DNA from: Blastomyces gilchristii SLH14081
Lineage: Eukaryota; Ascomycota; Eurotiomycetes; Onygenales; Ajellomycetaceae
Assembly: GCF_000003855.2 (NCBI RefSeq)
Contig: NW_003101673.1
Location: 1,069,900 to 1,133,899 of the forward strand
Reading direction: 5' to 3'
Length of the DNA: 64,000 nucleotides
Under the pieces are notes generated by a model, which was given only the letters and a program-made list of their open reading frames with translations, was not told the origin of the DNA and ran no database searches. The position numbers and the translations under genes were made by a program. The first letter of the stretch is position 1. Each line of letters starts with the position of its first letter. Of the stretch, positions 13,431 to 25,877 are shown in pieces.

Positions 13431-15309
13431 ACTTTTATACTATAAATTCTGATAAGTCAGAATGACACAGTCTTTGCTAAGAATCTGATTATGATAAAGA
13501 TATTAATACTATCATTTATAAGTTCTAGTCTATAAGATGATGAGTTTCTACTGAGATGAACAGTTCACAGTGTATATAAGAAAAGAAGAAATTATGCTCT
13601 TATTAAAGCTAAAAAATAAGAAAATAAACAGGATCATAAACACAATTTAGAGATTAATAAAGAAAAAATAAAGAAAACTCATATTCACACTCTTAACACT
13701 TATAACACTTAATCTTCTCATAACTACTAATTTCTTTCTTTAAAGAAGCAGAGAGTATTATGTCTGTGATACAGATAATTATTACATTTAATATGAAGAC
13801 TGTCAGAAATGCACAGACTTCAGAGAAGCTGAATATCAGAGTATATACAGTTATGACAGAGTCTTAAGAGCTAGTCATCTGCACATGTGATCAGATATTT
13901 CTTATAAAGCTGTATCTGCTTCTTCAGTTGTGCTGAAGTATTCAGTCTGAAAATAATTAAGATGTGAAGAGAGAGCTCATCTGCTCAGATCAACTTCTAT
14001 CATGAATTTATAGCATTCATATTGCCTTGATTACCTGAATTTTGCAGATACTCAGAAACTCATCTCTCATTAACAATGAAATTGCAGAAATGCGCTGCAG
14101 TGTGAGAATCATTGATAGAAAACCTAGGCATATTTGCATATGTCTGATCAGAGATTGTATGAACAGAAAGAGAGTAGTTGTAGACCTGCAGAGCTGTAGA
14201 AGACACTGATAACACTGAGAGCTTCATAAGAACTATCAGCTAGAATCTGTAAGAAATTACTTATAAGAAGACTTACAGTAAAGAGAGAGATTGCACTGCT
14301 TGAAGTCAGAAGCTGATCTGAGAAAAATATGAAGTTAGCTGCTGATCTGAAGATCAGATGCAGTGACAAGACTGAGAGAAATAAAGATACTATTATAAGC
14401 AGTGATGTCTCTGCTTCATCAGTCAGTAAAAAGTAATTAGAGAAGTTATGAAGATACTTATAAGAAGCTCAGCAGCAGCCAGACATTGTTATGAAGATAT
14501 TAAAATTGAAAAAATTTTTTATTCTTGAAAAGTTCTTGAATTAATATATAAATATTGTCAGAAATACTCTCTCTCTGTCATCTGAGTGAAAACACTTCAC
14601 AGATGAATGAGAATACTCATAGTTTATAAGAATGAAAGCTGTTATAGAAAAAGAGAAAAGAAGATGAGATTTTATAAATAGATCTGAGATATTTATACTA
14701 CTCTAGAGAGGTTTGCTTACACTGTAAGTGATCTCATAGAACAGTCAGATTACTCTAGTAAATAAGAGTAATTATGAATCACAGATCTGAATCTTTCTAT
14801 ATAACTATAAAAAATGATTGCAGACTGCAGATATCTTATTCTTGATTCTATAATTCTATAGAGTTGATGAAAGAATGGAAAATTTCTCACAATTCTATAG
14901 TATCAAAGAACAATGATTTGTAAGAATGAGTGAAAGATTAACTTATAAATGCTTCTCTTTGATAAGAGTGATCTCACAGAGAGTGATTCATCTGTGAGAT
15001 GAATCTGTGTGATAATCACATAAGAATCTTATAAAAATAATTGAGAGTCAACTGAAACTCTTCTATATAAAAGATGTGAGATGAATCTGTATGATAGTCA
15101 GAGAAGAATCTGTAGATTATAAAGAATTTTATGAAATAAGAAACTGAGTGACAGACTCTTTTCTCTTCACAGTAATAAGGGATTTTTCCTCACTGAGATT
15201 TTTTATAGATATAAAGAGTTTTTAGTGAGTATCACTGCAGTGCTGAGCTGATTCTATGAAGTCACTCAGTGAAAGACTTCACAGATGAAGCCTTAGAGAG
15301 GAAGAAATA
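13431..15309 (+). other. E3 region between chromodomain and 3' LTR; no recognised gene
   Basis: About 1.9 kb separates the chromodomain from the 3' LTR, longer than usual for chromoviruses. It holds an A-rich stretch (about 13600-13700) and a plus-strand stretch from about 13760 (MSVIQIIITFN...) interrupted by stops. A minus-strand open stretch occurs at 14148-14369. I recognise no domain. It could be a decayed extra ORF, a long 3' UTR or a small nested insertion. A polypurine tract closes it at about 15295-15309. Confidence 0.4.
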
Positions 15310-15567
15310 TATAAGAAATCTCACTTCTCACAGATTCTTTATCTCTATTTCTATCTCTTATATAATCAATAGAGCTAGCAGCCCTTGACTACATACAACT
15401 ATATAGACTGAAGTTCATGAATACTATTCATAACTCAGCTTGAATGCTATTATACATTTGACTTCTACATTTTATCTTTCTACTGTGAATACTTCTAGTA
15501 GTTAACAGTACATATCACACCAAGCTGCAAACACCTGGATAATCACCTGCGAGCACTTATCCTTACA
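15310..15567 (+). repeat. E3 3' LTR
   Basis: It is 258 bp, starts TATAAGAAATC (TG mutated to TA) and ends CACTTATCCTTACA. It pairs with 8313-8570. Confidence 0.88.
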
Positions 15568-18250
15568 ATATCTTTGCTTAATCAATTCACAATGATCAGA
15601 ATGTTTCTACAATTCTTACTCTCAGATAAATCAATAGTGAAGTTAATTACTACATCTTATCAAATTCTATTAGAGATATTGAGTGATTTTAATAGATCTT
15701 TTCTACAATTCTTTCATAAGATAATGAAAGAACAGTGATTGCAGTTTCAGATGAAGTATCTGATGCTATTTAATATCTCAGATTAGTAGAACTCTCAGAA
15801 GACTATTCTATACAGTTATTCACAGTCTGAATGACTGATTATATATAAATCATGCATCTCTTACATTATCTGAGTGTGTAAGAATTCAGAGTGAGAGACT
15901 CAGTGTTGTTTACAGAATTATAGAGTATTATTATCATTAATTGAATATTCTGAGATATCTATGCTTCTATGTAGTTCTGAAGAAAATTCAGATACTTCTT
16001 AATATACTGCTTCAGTAAGAGTCTGAAGAAGTTCATCTGTCTGAGCTGCTGTATATCACAGTTTATTCAGTGTAGAGAAAGTGAAGATATCAATAGCAGT
16101 TCTAACTGAAGAAGCATGTATAGTTCTAATTAAAGAAGTATGTATAGTGTCATGAACTGTTTCATCTTGATTAACTAGTATCTTCAGGTTCAAGAGCTGA
16201 TGCTCTCAGTTCATTCAGTAAGTATCTGTTACATCAGATAATACATCTTACTCTCATTATAAGAGAGTATCTGTCATCAAGTTCTAGCTGTCAGAACAGT
16301 AGTGTATTATAAAATAAAAGCAGCTTAAGAACTCAGATCATCATATCTGTTGTTTAATAAGTTTACAGATAGTCATGAAGTATTTGAGGTTCTTATAATC
16401 TGTGATTATCTCAAATTCAGAGACACTTTGCAGTTCAGAGTTCTATTCTTCTAAACAGTGTATAATTGTGAGAAGTTTCTTATTATAGATCTTATAATTG
16501 CATTCAGCAGAACTCAGTTTCTTAGATATGAAGATACATGATTGTAGAACATCTTCATTATCATATTATAATATCACTTCTTCTGTTATATAGTCAGAGA
16601 AATCAGCTTTAACAACTATCTCACAATCAGAATTGAATATTATCAGTAGAGAAGTATTAATGAATATCTTCTTTATCTGTGTAAATACAGCTTCAGTGTT
16701 CACTGATTATTGAAATACTGAGTCTTTCTTAGTGAGATCTGTAAATGATCTTGTGATATCTGAGAAGTTTTATATAAATCACTGATAGAAGTTAGTGAAT
16801 TCAATGAAGCTTTGTATATCTTTCACAGTATATGAAGCTTTTCATTCAAGAATAACAGAGATCTTCTCAGAATTCATTCAAATCTTCTTATCAGCTTCTA
16901 TGATGAAACCTAAGTATTTAGTACTCTTAACTTCAAAATCATACTTGTTAATATTAATTGATAGTTCTGCTTCTTGTAGTCATTGTAATATTCTTTATAC
17001 ATACTCTTGATATTCTTTTCTGAATTCATCAGTGAAGATGAGAATATTATCTAGATAAGCAGATATAAACTCATCTAGAAAATCTCAGAGTGCTCAGTTG
17101 ATATACTTCTGAAATATACTGAGAGTGTTAGTTAGCTCAAAGAGTGTGACTATTCATTCAAAGAGATCATAACATGTTCAAAATACTGTAAGTCATTTAT
17201 CTTCTTCAGTGATAAAAATCTTATGAAACATGATAATGATATCTAGCTTTGTAAATCATTGAGCTCATCTAATTCATGCTAGAGTTTCATTGATAAGAGA
17301 TAAGAGATATCAATCTTTCTTTGTCAATCTGTTCAGACCTCAGTAGTTCACACAGAATCAGAGTTCTTTATCTAACTTCTTTACAAAGAGAATAGAAGCT
17401 GCAGTGAAAGAGTTACTAATACATATAAATCTCTTATCTAACAGATCATTGAGTGTCTTTCAGAGAAGAAGAAGTTCATCTCAAGACATATTATAAAGAG
17501 AGCTTCATGATAATTCAGAGTTCTTATCATTCTTCTTTTTCAACTTGATACTGTGATTCACTTCTGAACCTTGTAAGAGAGGTAGATTTGTAGCATTATT
17601 ATCTTGTCAGAAGACATCTAGATATTCATGATATTGTTGAGAAAGTTTTATACAAGAATCTGTTATTATAATGCAGAATAACTTTTCTAGAGCCTTTTTA
17701 ATATCAGTCAGACTGACAGAATAGATTGATACATGATTCTACTATCAGTAATTCTTTCAGTGACTTCTTTTTCTGAGCATTTCATAGGCATTGACAGAGA
17801 TCTGTGTCAGATTCATAGTCTTGTGAATGTCATTCTCATGAATCCTGTCATTGTTAGAGAATATCAAGCTTCTGTTTTGAGCATTCAATAAGATGCCTTA
17901 TTCAGATAGCTAGGCAAGTTCTAACATAAGATTATAATCAAGATTATCAACTTCATATGCATAGGCATCTTCATATTAATGTCCTCTCACATCTATGATC
18001 AGCTTTATCATGTAACAGATACAAATGTCTTTTGAATCATCAAACTCTGTGAGAAGTTGAGATCTTAATAAGAGAATACACTGAAGGTTATGATGTCTTA
18101 CAACTGAAGATTTTATCATTACATAGTGACATAGACTGCTGTCTATCATGGCTTTCATATTATACATGTTATCAATCACAGTAGATACAAGAATTGTATT
18201 CATTGTTATTTTCTCTTTAAATTGTTATCATCTGATCTCTTCAAGCTCCT
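15568..18250 (-). pseudogene. E2 pol: protease, RT, RNase H, integrase finger
   Basis: The minus strand carries the family's pol. Integrase finger: about 15830-15950 (the reverse complement matches E0 at about 2050-2160). RNase H: about 16330-16680. RT: about 17600-16700, with the catalytic AYLDNILIFT region at about 17040-17070, the equivalent of YLDD. Protease-like: 17976-18203 (VIDNMYNMKAMIDSSLCHYV, where the DSG motif reads DSS). The part at 17400-17900 links protease to RT. Stops are less dense near the protease, but no full frame survives. Confidence 0.75.
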
Positions 18251-20246
18251 GTTTACAAATTTGAATAGAAGTTAATCTTTTCTCTGTTTCATCAGAGTAT
18301 TCTCATAGTTATCTTCTGAATCTTTCTTCACTGCAATGTGATTGACACAGACAGGCACTGATTCATTCTTTAAATAAGAAGACACTGATCTTTCTTTTGA
18401 TTGAGAAGATGTCAGTCTTTCTCTTGAGTGTGAAGACACATAGGTCAATCAGCAGTTGAAAGTGATGTATTCTAATCAGTTACAGTTAATGCATACTTCA
18501 TATCAACATTGATCAGTAACTTCTTTAAGAGTGATCTCAGAAATTCAGAAGCCTATTCAGACAGTGAAGATTCTTGCTTATATGTAGATATTTGAGTCTA
18601 CTCAATTCATAGCATCTGTATCATTGTTATTCCTCAGTGCAGGTGTATGAGTTGCTGAGATGTAATGTCTTCTGCTACTGTTCTGTATATTCTTGAGCTT
18701 GATAAGACAGTCATTCATTGTCTGAAGCTGTGTGTAGAAGCCTTCATATAGACTGGCCGCCGGGACCATGAATTTCATGTTTGGTCCCATTTGGTCTGGT
18801 CCCATACATTTCTTGGCGTGAATCCCGCTGGGACTGGCTATCAAAAAAACATGTAAAGTGACTATATATCAGATCTTAAAATGGAACCATGACTTGAAAA
18901 AAATGAGAAAGTGGTCCCATTTGGTTCCATTTAGTCTCATTCTTAGCATAAAGTTACTATTTTTAGACATTTTAAGGTTTTTTTTAGACTATTTTTAATT
19001 TTTTAAAAAGTAACACTTTTTGATAACACTCAAATGAGATTTAAAGTCATTTAAAGCAATAAAAATAATTTAAATTGAGAAGTGGAAATCATGGTCTCAT
19101 TTGGAAAATGTGACAAGAGTAGACAGTAAGTCTCACTGGGACAGTATGAGACTACTATCTAATGTTAAAACCGTGTAATGGGATCAGTCGAATTGGTAAT
19201 GAGACTATCAAAAAATCTGGTCCTGGTCCCAGACACGGTCACACGGTCAGTCTACCTTCATAAGTCTAGTCTTCATCTACACTTATAAGAGTCTGTAAGA
19301 GTTTGAAAGTTAATGTCTTCTTAAGCATTCTAATCTTTATTTGATTCTCTCAAGATTGATTATCTGCTTCTAGAATCTTAATGTTGAAGTCAGGGATGAA
19401 TATTATAAGAGAAGTATTTCTCTGTCAGATGCTCTATAATTAATCTAATACTTTCTGTTACATGACAGTGTCTCAGAACAGAATATCAAGATATTTTATA
19501 ATATTTTCAGATGTTTATAATACTGATTCACATGCTTTTATTCATGAATCAAACTTCTGTTTTATATGATTCTTCAATCTTTCATTGATATATCAATTTT
19601 AATTAGTTAATAAACTGATGATATCTTCATCTACACTTAGTTTCACAAGCATTTTCATTCTTTATAATGAGTAGAGAGTGAGATTGAAAGTATTAAAATA
19701 TATAGAAGTATCTAAGTATTCTTTCAGCACTTTTGTACTCAATTCTGTAGATATTGAAATTATATAAATTAATTATAAAATCTCTTCATATTGAAGTTGT
19801 TGAGTTGCATGCATATTAGCTATTTATTATTATTATAATTTCAACATTGCTTGAAGTCACTGTGACATTATGTCTATACTCACATTTGAGAGTTTCATAT
19901 TATCATTAAACATGATTATATCAATTGTCAGATATGTGATATCTGTGAAATCTGAAGAAGTGTAATTGTATTCTCATATATCTGAGTGTTAGAACTCTCA
20001 GATCTTTCACTGATATTCTTTTATAAAATCTTACTCTCTTCATAAGATCTTGTTACAGAGTCAGAGTGACTGATGAGTAAGCTTCTATCTGAGAACTATT
20101 TAAGAACTCAGTGTCTGCTTAACTGTGTTTCTCTTTCTTATGCATTATTACATGTTTGAATATCTCTTGATGAGTAATTGTTTCTGATAAGAAGACAATA
20201 TATGAATAATCATTTTCTAATAAGAAGATAATGAACATTTTTATAG
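18251..20246 (-). pseudogene. E2 gag region with decayed zinc knuckle
   Basis: Between the protease and the right LTR the minus strand holds a low-complexity gag-like region. A CINCN...C knuckle (C-x2-C-x9-C, with the expected histidine replaced by Tyr) reads at about 18465-18510. The region is interrupted by MITE M2 (18749-19254). No other domain is recognised. Confidence 0.55.
18749..19254 (+). mobile_element. hAT-type MITE copy M2, best preserved
   Basis: It is 506 bp with ends TAGACTGGCCG and CGGTCAGTCTA (terminal inverted repeat of about 11 bp, imperfect). The 8-bp target duplication CCTTCATA is perfect at 18741-18748 and 19255-19262, as expected for the hAT superfamily. It keeps most CG, CC and GG sites, unlike its surroundings, so it can serve as the reference for scoring mutations in the other five copies. 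Its two ends match the two ends of the 5.7-kb hAT element (about 100 bp on one side, about 40 bp on the other), so it looks like a deletion derivative mobilised by that family. It encodes no protein. Confidence 0.95.
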
Positions 20247-20579
20247 TGTAAGAGATCTATGCTGAATAGATCAGTATGATATTGATAGATCTTATATAAC
20301 AAAGATAAAAACATTAAAGAAGCAAAGAAAGAGAAAGTGCGAGAATCAGCAATTGAGATGAATATTTATACATGTATATAATGGTGTACGCGGTGAAGCT
20401 TCGGGGTGGAAGAATATACACGTGTTTGTAGTGGCTGAGAATCAGCAATTGGAAATGGCTGAGAATCGGAGCATACACTACGCGCGTTCGTAGCGGCCGC
20501 GGATCGGCGATCAGAAATGGAAGAATCTATGAAGTGTAATGAAATAGTCTATATAATTGATCGGGCGCAGCCCGTCACA
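20247..20579 (-). repeat. E2 LTR (right; 5' LTR relative to pol)
   Basis: It is 333 bp and pairs with 6999-7331. Its right third keeps many CG sites (TACGCGCGTTCGTAGCGGCCGC within 20476-20500), whereas the left LTR lost many of them. It is followed by the TSD TTCTT at 20580-20584. Confidence 0.9.
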
Positions 20580-20584
20580 TTCTT

Positions 20585-21740
20585 TTTCTTATGCTTCTTC
20601 AAGAAATTTGTTCCAGCAATCTGTTTTGACTTTTTTAATATCTGAAAAATATTCATTTCAAATAGCTTTGAACTCTTCATCAGATATTAAGTTATTCTTT
20701 CAATCTCTCTTAGCAGTGACTAATTACTTTCTTTTAGAAGTGATATTCTCATTTCATCAAGGTTTGAAATACTCAGAAGACTTTTTCTTTGAAATATTTT
20801 CTTCAATACTTGTTAGAAGAATAGATGTAATCAGCTTTACTCTATTCTCAAGCATTTTATTTAAGATATCTTGACTTTGATTTTAATAAAGCTCACTCTG
20901 TCTTTCAGATTTCAGCTGTTTTACTCTTTCTTCAACTGCTTTTCAATCAGCTTTTTCAAAGTTATACTGATTAGAGAGAAGAGGATTTTCACTTCTTTGT
21001 TTTTCACTCAGTTCAATATCAAATTGAATGATCTTATAATCTGATTCTGAGATTTCATTTGAATTAATAAATCAGTTTATAAGTCTTTTTTCAATTAGAT
21101 TTTATAACATAAAAGTTAGATTTATAATAGATTTCTGTTTCATATCTTTTCTAAAGAATGTTTGTTAATCAGACTTGTTAACTAAATCTATTGAATGTTT
21201 AAAAGTTCATTTAATCAGTTTATCTGCTCTTACTGCTCTTGTGCACTCTGAGTTTCATTAGAGATAATGGGTATTGAAGTCTTCTGCAATTATAGAGTTT
21301 TTTAAGAGAGTTATATTTAAAAATCCTCTATTAATTGTTCAGATATTATTGTTTTCTTTCAATGACTTTTCATTATAGATATTTATAAGTTGAATAGTAT
21401 CAAACTTATTCTCTTTATCTATAATATCACTCACTAGAATATCAGAGTCAGATATGATATCAAATCTCAAATTAAATTGATATCTTGATCTTTTTCTCTC
21501 ATAGATCACTACTCTTGATTTTATCTCAGATTTTTCAGAAAGAAAGTAGTAATAGCTTGAATGAGAAATAATGTACTTTTACTCAGTATCAAAGTTTGAT
21601 TCTTGAAGAAGTACAAAGTCAACATTTTATTTAAATGTAATCTGAAGACAAGAATAAATGCAATTTGAGTTTCTATTCACATTATTTTAAATAAATATGA
21701 TTTTTGAAGAGTTTTTAAACTTTTTTTATTGTTTTTGTTG
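20585..21740 (-). pseudogene. LINE endonuclease domain (continuation of the LINE at 3838-6998)
   Basis: This resumes the minus-strand LINE interrupted by E2. The minus strand reads an AP-type endonuclease: LLQEPNFDTEQKY-like sequence near 21590-21620, and AEDFNTHYLW (normally GDFNxHHxxW) at 21261-21290, followed by a helical stretch leading into the RT half that now sits left of 6998. In intact Tad/I-type LINEs this enzyme nicks the target to prime reverse transcription. It is broken by stops. Confidence 0.75.
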
Positions 21741-21989
21741 TATATTCATACTAAGAGAGAGTAGAGATAGAGTAGAATCTAATCTCTATCATCAGATAGT
21801 AGATTATAACTATTTTGAAAAGTAGGAATCTCAACTGCTTACATTATATCTAGTTTATTATCAGAGTTATTTCTCAATTCTCTAATCTTAACAGAAGTTT
21901 GAGAATTCAAATTCTGTTTACACTTAGCTGAAGAATTAAAGTTTGAAGATCTAGATAGTGAAGAATTTCTTCTTTTTAAGCTTACAGTT

Positions 21990-23376
21990 ACAGATTTACT
22001 AGCTTGACTTTTCTCTTCAGTTTTAGATTCACTTTGAGCTTCACCTTTTCTTCAGTTCTTCTGAGTTTTTGAAGTAAATACACATTCTTTTGAGCTAGAT
22101 GCATGTTTTTCTTTGCAATTGAAGCACTTAAGCAGAGTATATTGACATATTTCATCTCTTTTTAAGCATGTTTCACATTTATACTCACTAGTTTTGTGAT
22201 CTCTAGTACAGAATGCGCATTTTGAGTCTCTAAAATAAGAGATTGCAGAGTGTTCATATCTTTGACAGTTTGAACACTGTGTTTGAGCTTTGAGATTCAT
22301 TCTTGAGTCTTTGTATTCATGAACTCTCATTTTCAAATCTGCTACTTCTACTTCAGAGATTCTTGATTGTTCAAGTATCTTTATATATATCAGAACAGAG
22401 ACATTTCTTCTACTCTGTCTGAACTCAATTGAATTAAGTCATATAGACTCTTTTCTCAGTTGAATAGAATTGTATTCTTTCAATTCATTTTTAAGAAGTA
22501 GCATTCCTTTCTCACAGTCAAAGATTTCAACTGAAATATTATGAAGAATGAATTTATCTCACTTTTCATCTCTCTCAGATAGAATTGTTGTGTTCAACAG
22601 AGATTTTACTACTGATTTTCAGAGATTCTTATTCTGAATAAGGAATTCTGCACTGAATTCAGGCATTGTGATTAGAATGATGAAGTTTTCAAAGAAGAAT
22701 GACTTAATTGAAGCTATAACTGATTTTTCAACTTCAATATCAGTTATTAACTGAGAAAAGAACTGCTGATTGATTTCATTTCTAATTCTGAAAATGAGAT
22801 TTGAGTTTAGCTTATTTCTCTGCAAGATGTTCTGATTTGAGACTTTGAGAATAAGTCTTCTATTTCTGAAGATTTGAGAATTTTTCTCTTTTTGCATTTT
22901 TTTCTTCACTCTTCTATCAATAGAAGTATGAGCAGTATTCTTCTCAGTTTTCTCAGAATTTTGAGCAGGTTTTGAGACAGCAGATTTAGAGACAGCAGGT
23001 TTAGAGACAGCAGATTCAGCTGCTTGAGCATATATTTTCTTCTGATTTAAAGAAGAAGAAGAAGAAGAAGTAGAAAAGAAAGAAGAGCAAACTGAAGAGT
23101 CAGTGATTGTATTAGAAATTTTCAAAGTTTTTAGAACTGTGTTTGAAATTCCAAGTTTGAACTTGATCACTTTCTGTAGTTATCTAGTCTGAGTATGAAG
23201 AATTAACAGAACTTCTTCATTTATCTCACTCAGACACTGCTTTTCAAGAATCTTAGTTGCTTTTTCAAGTTTCTGTATTTCAAGAACTTGTTATTTCTCT
23301 ATTTCTTTCTTCTTTCTTCTCTTCAGAATTTCAATCTTGAAAATAGTATTTGAGAAAGCATCTTTTTTCATATTAA
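21990..23376 (-). pseudogene. LINE ORF1 (gag-like) with three zinc knuckles
   Basis: Minus-strand ORF1 of the Tad-like LINE, partly open (94 aa at 22052-22336 and 183 aa at 22619-23170). The N-terminal part has Ser runs and AVSKPAVSKSAVSKPA repeats (about 22960-23020). The C-terminal part carries CSNCQRYEHSAISYF, CAFCTRDHKTSEYKC and CFNCKEKHASSSKEC within 22110-22280, a triple Cys/His array typical of nucleic-acid chaperone proteins of fungal Tad/CgT1 LINEs. The likely start (MKKDAFSNTIF) is at about 23370, right beside the hAT insertion at 23385. Frame breaks make it a pseudogene. Confidence 0.8.
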
Positions 23377-23754
23377 CTAAGAGTAGACTGGCCGTTTAAA
23401 CATATCTGAAACCAGGATCAAACTTTACAGTTGTCATGTTGCCTAAAAGCATTACTTCTGATCATGATTTGTGTTCATCACATTGATCTCAAATCATGTT
23501 ATTTCAAATATTAAAGGTCTCAGATTCACTTTTCAAATAAAAATCTAGTCTCAGATAAAGAATATGTTTGAATTCTTAGTCACATTTTCATTCTGATCTC
23601 ATTATTGAGAATGGCATCAAATGAGACTATGAAATCATTTCTCACTTACATAATATCATAACATAGTACTCATTTGTTGAAAATTCAACAGAGAGTGTTA
23701 TCAAATATTATTACTTTTCTGAACACAGATTATAATTCATATAATTTTAATTAT

Positions 23755-23868
23755 GAAAAAAACATAAAATACAAAAAAAAACAAAAAATAAAAAACAAAA
23801 CAAACACAAGAAAAAAAAGAAAAGGAAAAGAAAAAAACAAAAAAAGAAAAATAAAAAAAAAATCAAGG
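23755..23868. repeat. A-rich low-complexity tract in hAT copy A
   Basis: It is about 110 bp of nearly pure A with scattered C, G and T. The same tract is present in copy C at about 59655-59778, so it belongs to the element and is not a local expansion. It is open on the plus strand (Lys-rich), but I do not think it is coding. Confidence 0.7.
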
Positions 23869-24959
23869 TCACAGAGCTGCAGCACTCTTAAAATACTTAC
23901 TTCTCAGAGTCTTTGCAATGTTTATTATCAATCATGTATCTCTTACAGTGAGAGTAACACAGCTGTGATGAGTCATTGTCTTAACATTATCTAATAAATA
24001 ATCAGTATATATCTGTATAAATGTGAATAATTAGAAAACATACACTTAAAAAGTATGATCAGGGTGAACTCTGCTGTCACTTAAATGATATCAAGAACAG
24101 AATGCTGAAATTGATGATTTCTCTCATTAATTTCATGAACAAGGCATGTGAAGATGATCTTGAAGAATATAAGATTCTCTGACTTCTAATAAAAATGAAT
24201 CTTATAAAGAGACTCTATTTTCATGATATCAGAGACTGAGTGTTATCAAAAAGTGTTACTTTCATATAATACATATGCACTTACTGCAGTGATTCATTCT
24301 CTGCATACATAACTGAGAGTTATAGCTTTCTCACACTGCACAGCTCTCTCTGAGATGCTGCTGTCAGTTTGTAATTTATACAGTCTCTCAGTTCAGCACA
24401 CACTGCATGTATGCAGTTCTGTGTGCTGGGGCTGTGTTGATCATTATGGCCTGATATGATACTTGCTTTTCGCGAGCCATGTTTCATTTGAGAGAGAGAG
24501 GAAAGATGTGACTGTTGTTTTATTAAGAGAAGAATGAATAATTAGTATTATTGAATATAATTTAATTCATCTGTATTTAAAATTTGATTAGTCTATACTC
24601 TTCAATTTGAGAGTTTCTATGAGTGTTTTAATAGTTTTTATACTAGCTTGAACTTAGTGGTGAATTGAAGAAGAAGAGAAAAGAGAGAAGAAAGAAATGA
24701 GAATAACTTATCTTTATAATATGAAAACAGAGAATTGCTGCAATCATTCTTTCTAGCAATAAAGATCTGTTTTCTGCATGTATCTCTGATATAGATTATA
24801 TGATAAATGCATACAAAGAATATCAATAGTGCATGTATTGAATGAAGATAATATTACTATACAACACTGTAGCTGTTTCTGTACATCTCTGAAAGCTGTT
24901 AATAGTTTCTTTATCTCTTTATGTTTGATAAGTCAATAATATATTCTGATACACTTCTC

Positions 24960-25064
24960 ATTTCATTATCATCATTATCATCATCATCATCATTATTATC
25001 ATCATTATTATTATTATTATCATCATTATCATCATCATTATTATTATTATCATCATTATTATTA
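24960..25064. repeat. (ATC/ATT)n microsatellite upstream of the hAT accessory gene
   Basis: It is about 105 bp of ATC and ATT triplets ending roughly 50 bp before the ATG at 25113. Copy C has the equivalent run at about 61395-61471. It produces a Ser/Leu-rich open frame (24921-25148) that is probably a composition artefact. Confidence 0.7.
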
Positions 25065-25112
25065 TATCATTGCCTGCCTTCACTCTCTTCTCAACACTTA
25101 TTAAAATCAATC

Positions 25113-25877
25113 ATGTCATTCTTCTTCAAATATTCTGCGGTCCTGTGAACCATCAAGGCGCGTGAGTGCTGTCACAGATTGAAGAGAGAGAAGAAGAAGA
25201 TGTTCAAGTGTGAGAAGACAGATTGTAAGACACATTATGATATCTTGAAGAGACTTTATAAGAGAGTAGAATGATAATGATTTTAAGTAATACTTCTAAT
25301 AGATTTAGACTGAACTAAGTATAGAAATAATATAAATGACACTGTCTGTGAGAGATTGAAAAAGAAGATAGTGAAGAGCTTTATACAGCAGTAATGAGAT
25401 CAGAAGAAGTTCTGAGAATGATTTGAGACCAAGATAAAGAGAGAGAGAGAGAAGAAGAGTATTGCTGTAAATAAGTAATGATAGAAGAAGATTGAGAAGA
25501 TATTAAAGTGAGAGATAAAGAAGTCAAAACTGATAAGTTTTTTATTAAGAGATAATGATTTTTGATAATACTTCTGTTCTCTAATTGATTAGCAGAAGCT
25601 GGCAGAGAAGGGAATTGAGACCTTGTTCAGGTCTTGAATGCACTTCATAATTCAGAACATTGAGAAGACAGTCCTGCTCTCTGAGCATATCAATCTGCTT
25701 GCTGCTGAGATGGAACCCGAGACAGCAGATCAGAAAATGTGGGATTTTGAGGCACAGATTGACCTGGCTGAAAGAAAGCAGCAGAAACTCTTCTCTGAGA
25801 AGGCAGCAGAGAGAGATTTTGAGATAGTTATCATCTCAGATGAGAAGAAGAAGAAGAAGAATGAGAATAAGAAGTGA
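25113..25877 (+). pseudogene. hAT accessory gene: Cys/His-rich N-terminus, coiled-coil and basic tail
   Basis: ATG at 25113 opens MSFFFKYSAVL, and the frame continues through a basic Cys/His stretch (ECCHRLKREKKKMFKCEK, then TDCKTHYD) that could bind metal and DNA. It breaks near 25265, resumes after a 40-50-nt AT-rich gap that looks like an intron, and ends in an open 79-residue segment (25638-25877): heptad-like IEKTVLLSEHINLLAAEM, an acidic/coiled central part, and a poly-Lys tail. The same layout occurs in copy C (61520-62284) and on the minus strand of B2 (50505-51317, split by a SINE). It lies upstream of and on the same strand as the transposase. I do not recognise the family. It could be a second DNA-binding factor analogous in role to TNPA of En/Spm elements, but that is inference. 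Confidence 0.5.

Larger units (their letters stand above)
8313..15567 (+). mobile_element. Complete chromodomain Gypsy retrotransposon E3, nested in E2
   Basis: Two 258-bp LTRs (8313-8570 and 15310-15567) bound the element. The target duplications are ACATC (8308-8312) and ATATC (15568-15572), differing by one C-to-T transition. A purine-rich tract (GAGAGGAAGAAA) lies directly before the 3' LTR. The order gag, protease, RT, RNase H, integrase, chromodomain identifies a Ty3/Gypsy chromovirus. The 5' LTR keeps several CG sites while the 3' LTR has lost most, so mutation was uneven between the two ends. Confidence 0.9.
6999..20579 (-). mobile_element. Complete Gypsy retrotransposon E2 (13.6 kb including nested insertions)
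   Basis: Two 333-bp LTRs (6999-7331 and 20247-20579) flank the element. The 5-bp target duplication TTCTT is perfect at 6994-6998 and 20580-20584, and joining the flanks restores the LINE. Pol reads on the minus strand. From the right come a gag-like region, a protease-like stretch (about 17976-18203), RT (about 17600-16700), RNase H, the integrase finger (about 15950-15830), and then, beyond a nested element, the integrase core (8312-7600). A purine-rich tract lies just inside the left LTR on the minus strand, as expected for a polypurine tract. Nested inside are Gypsy E3 (8313-15567) and a MITE (18749-19254). All frames are broken by transitions. Confidence 0.9.

Noticed and set aside
23674..23994. 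106-aa Lys-rich open frame
   Set aside because: It is made by the A-rich tract of the hAT element. Copy C has the same tract with a different frame outcome.
24960..25064. CRISPR-like or spaced repeat array
   Set aside because: It consists only of triplet repeats without spacers, and the host is a fungus.
24921..25148. 75-aa Ser/Leu-rich open frame
   Set aside because: It is produced by the ATC/ATT microsatellite and continues past the better-supported ATG of the hAT accessory gene in another frame.
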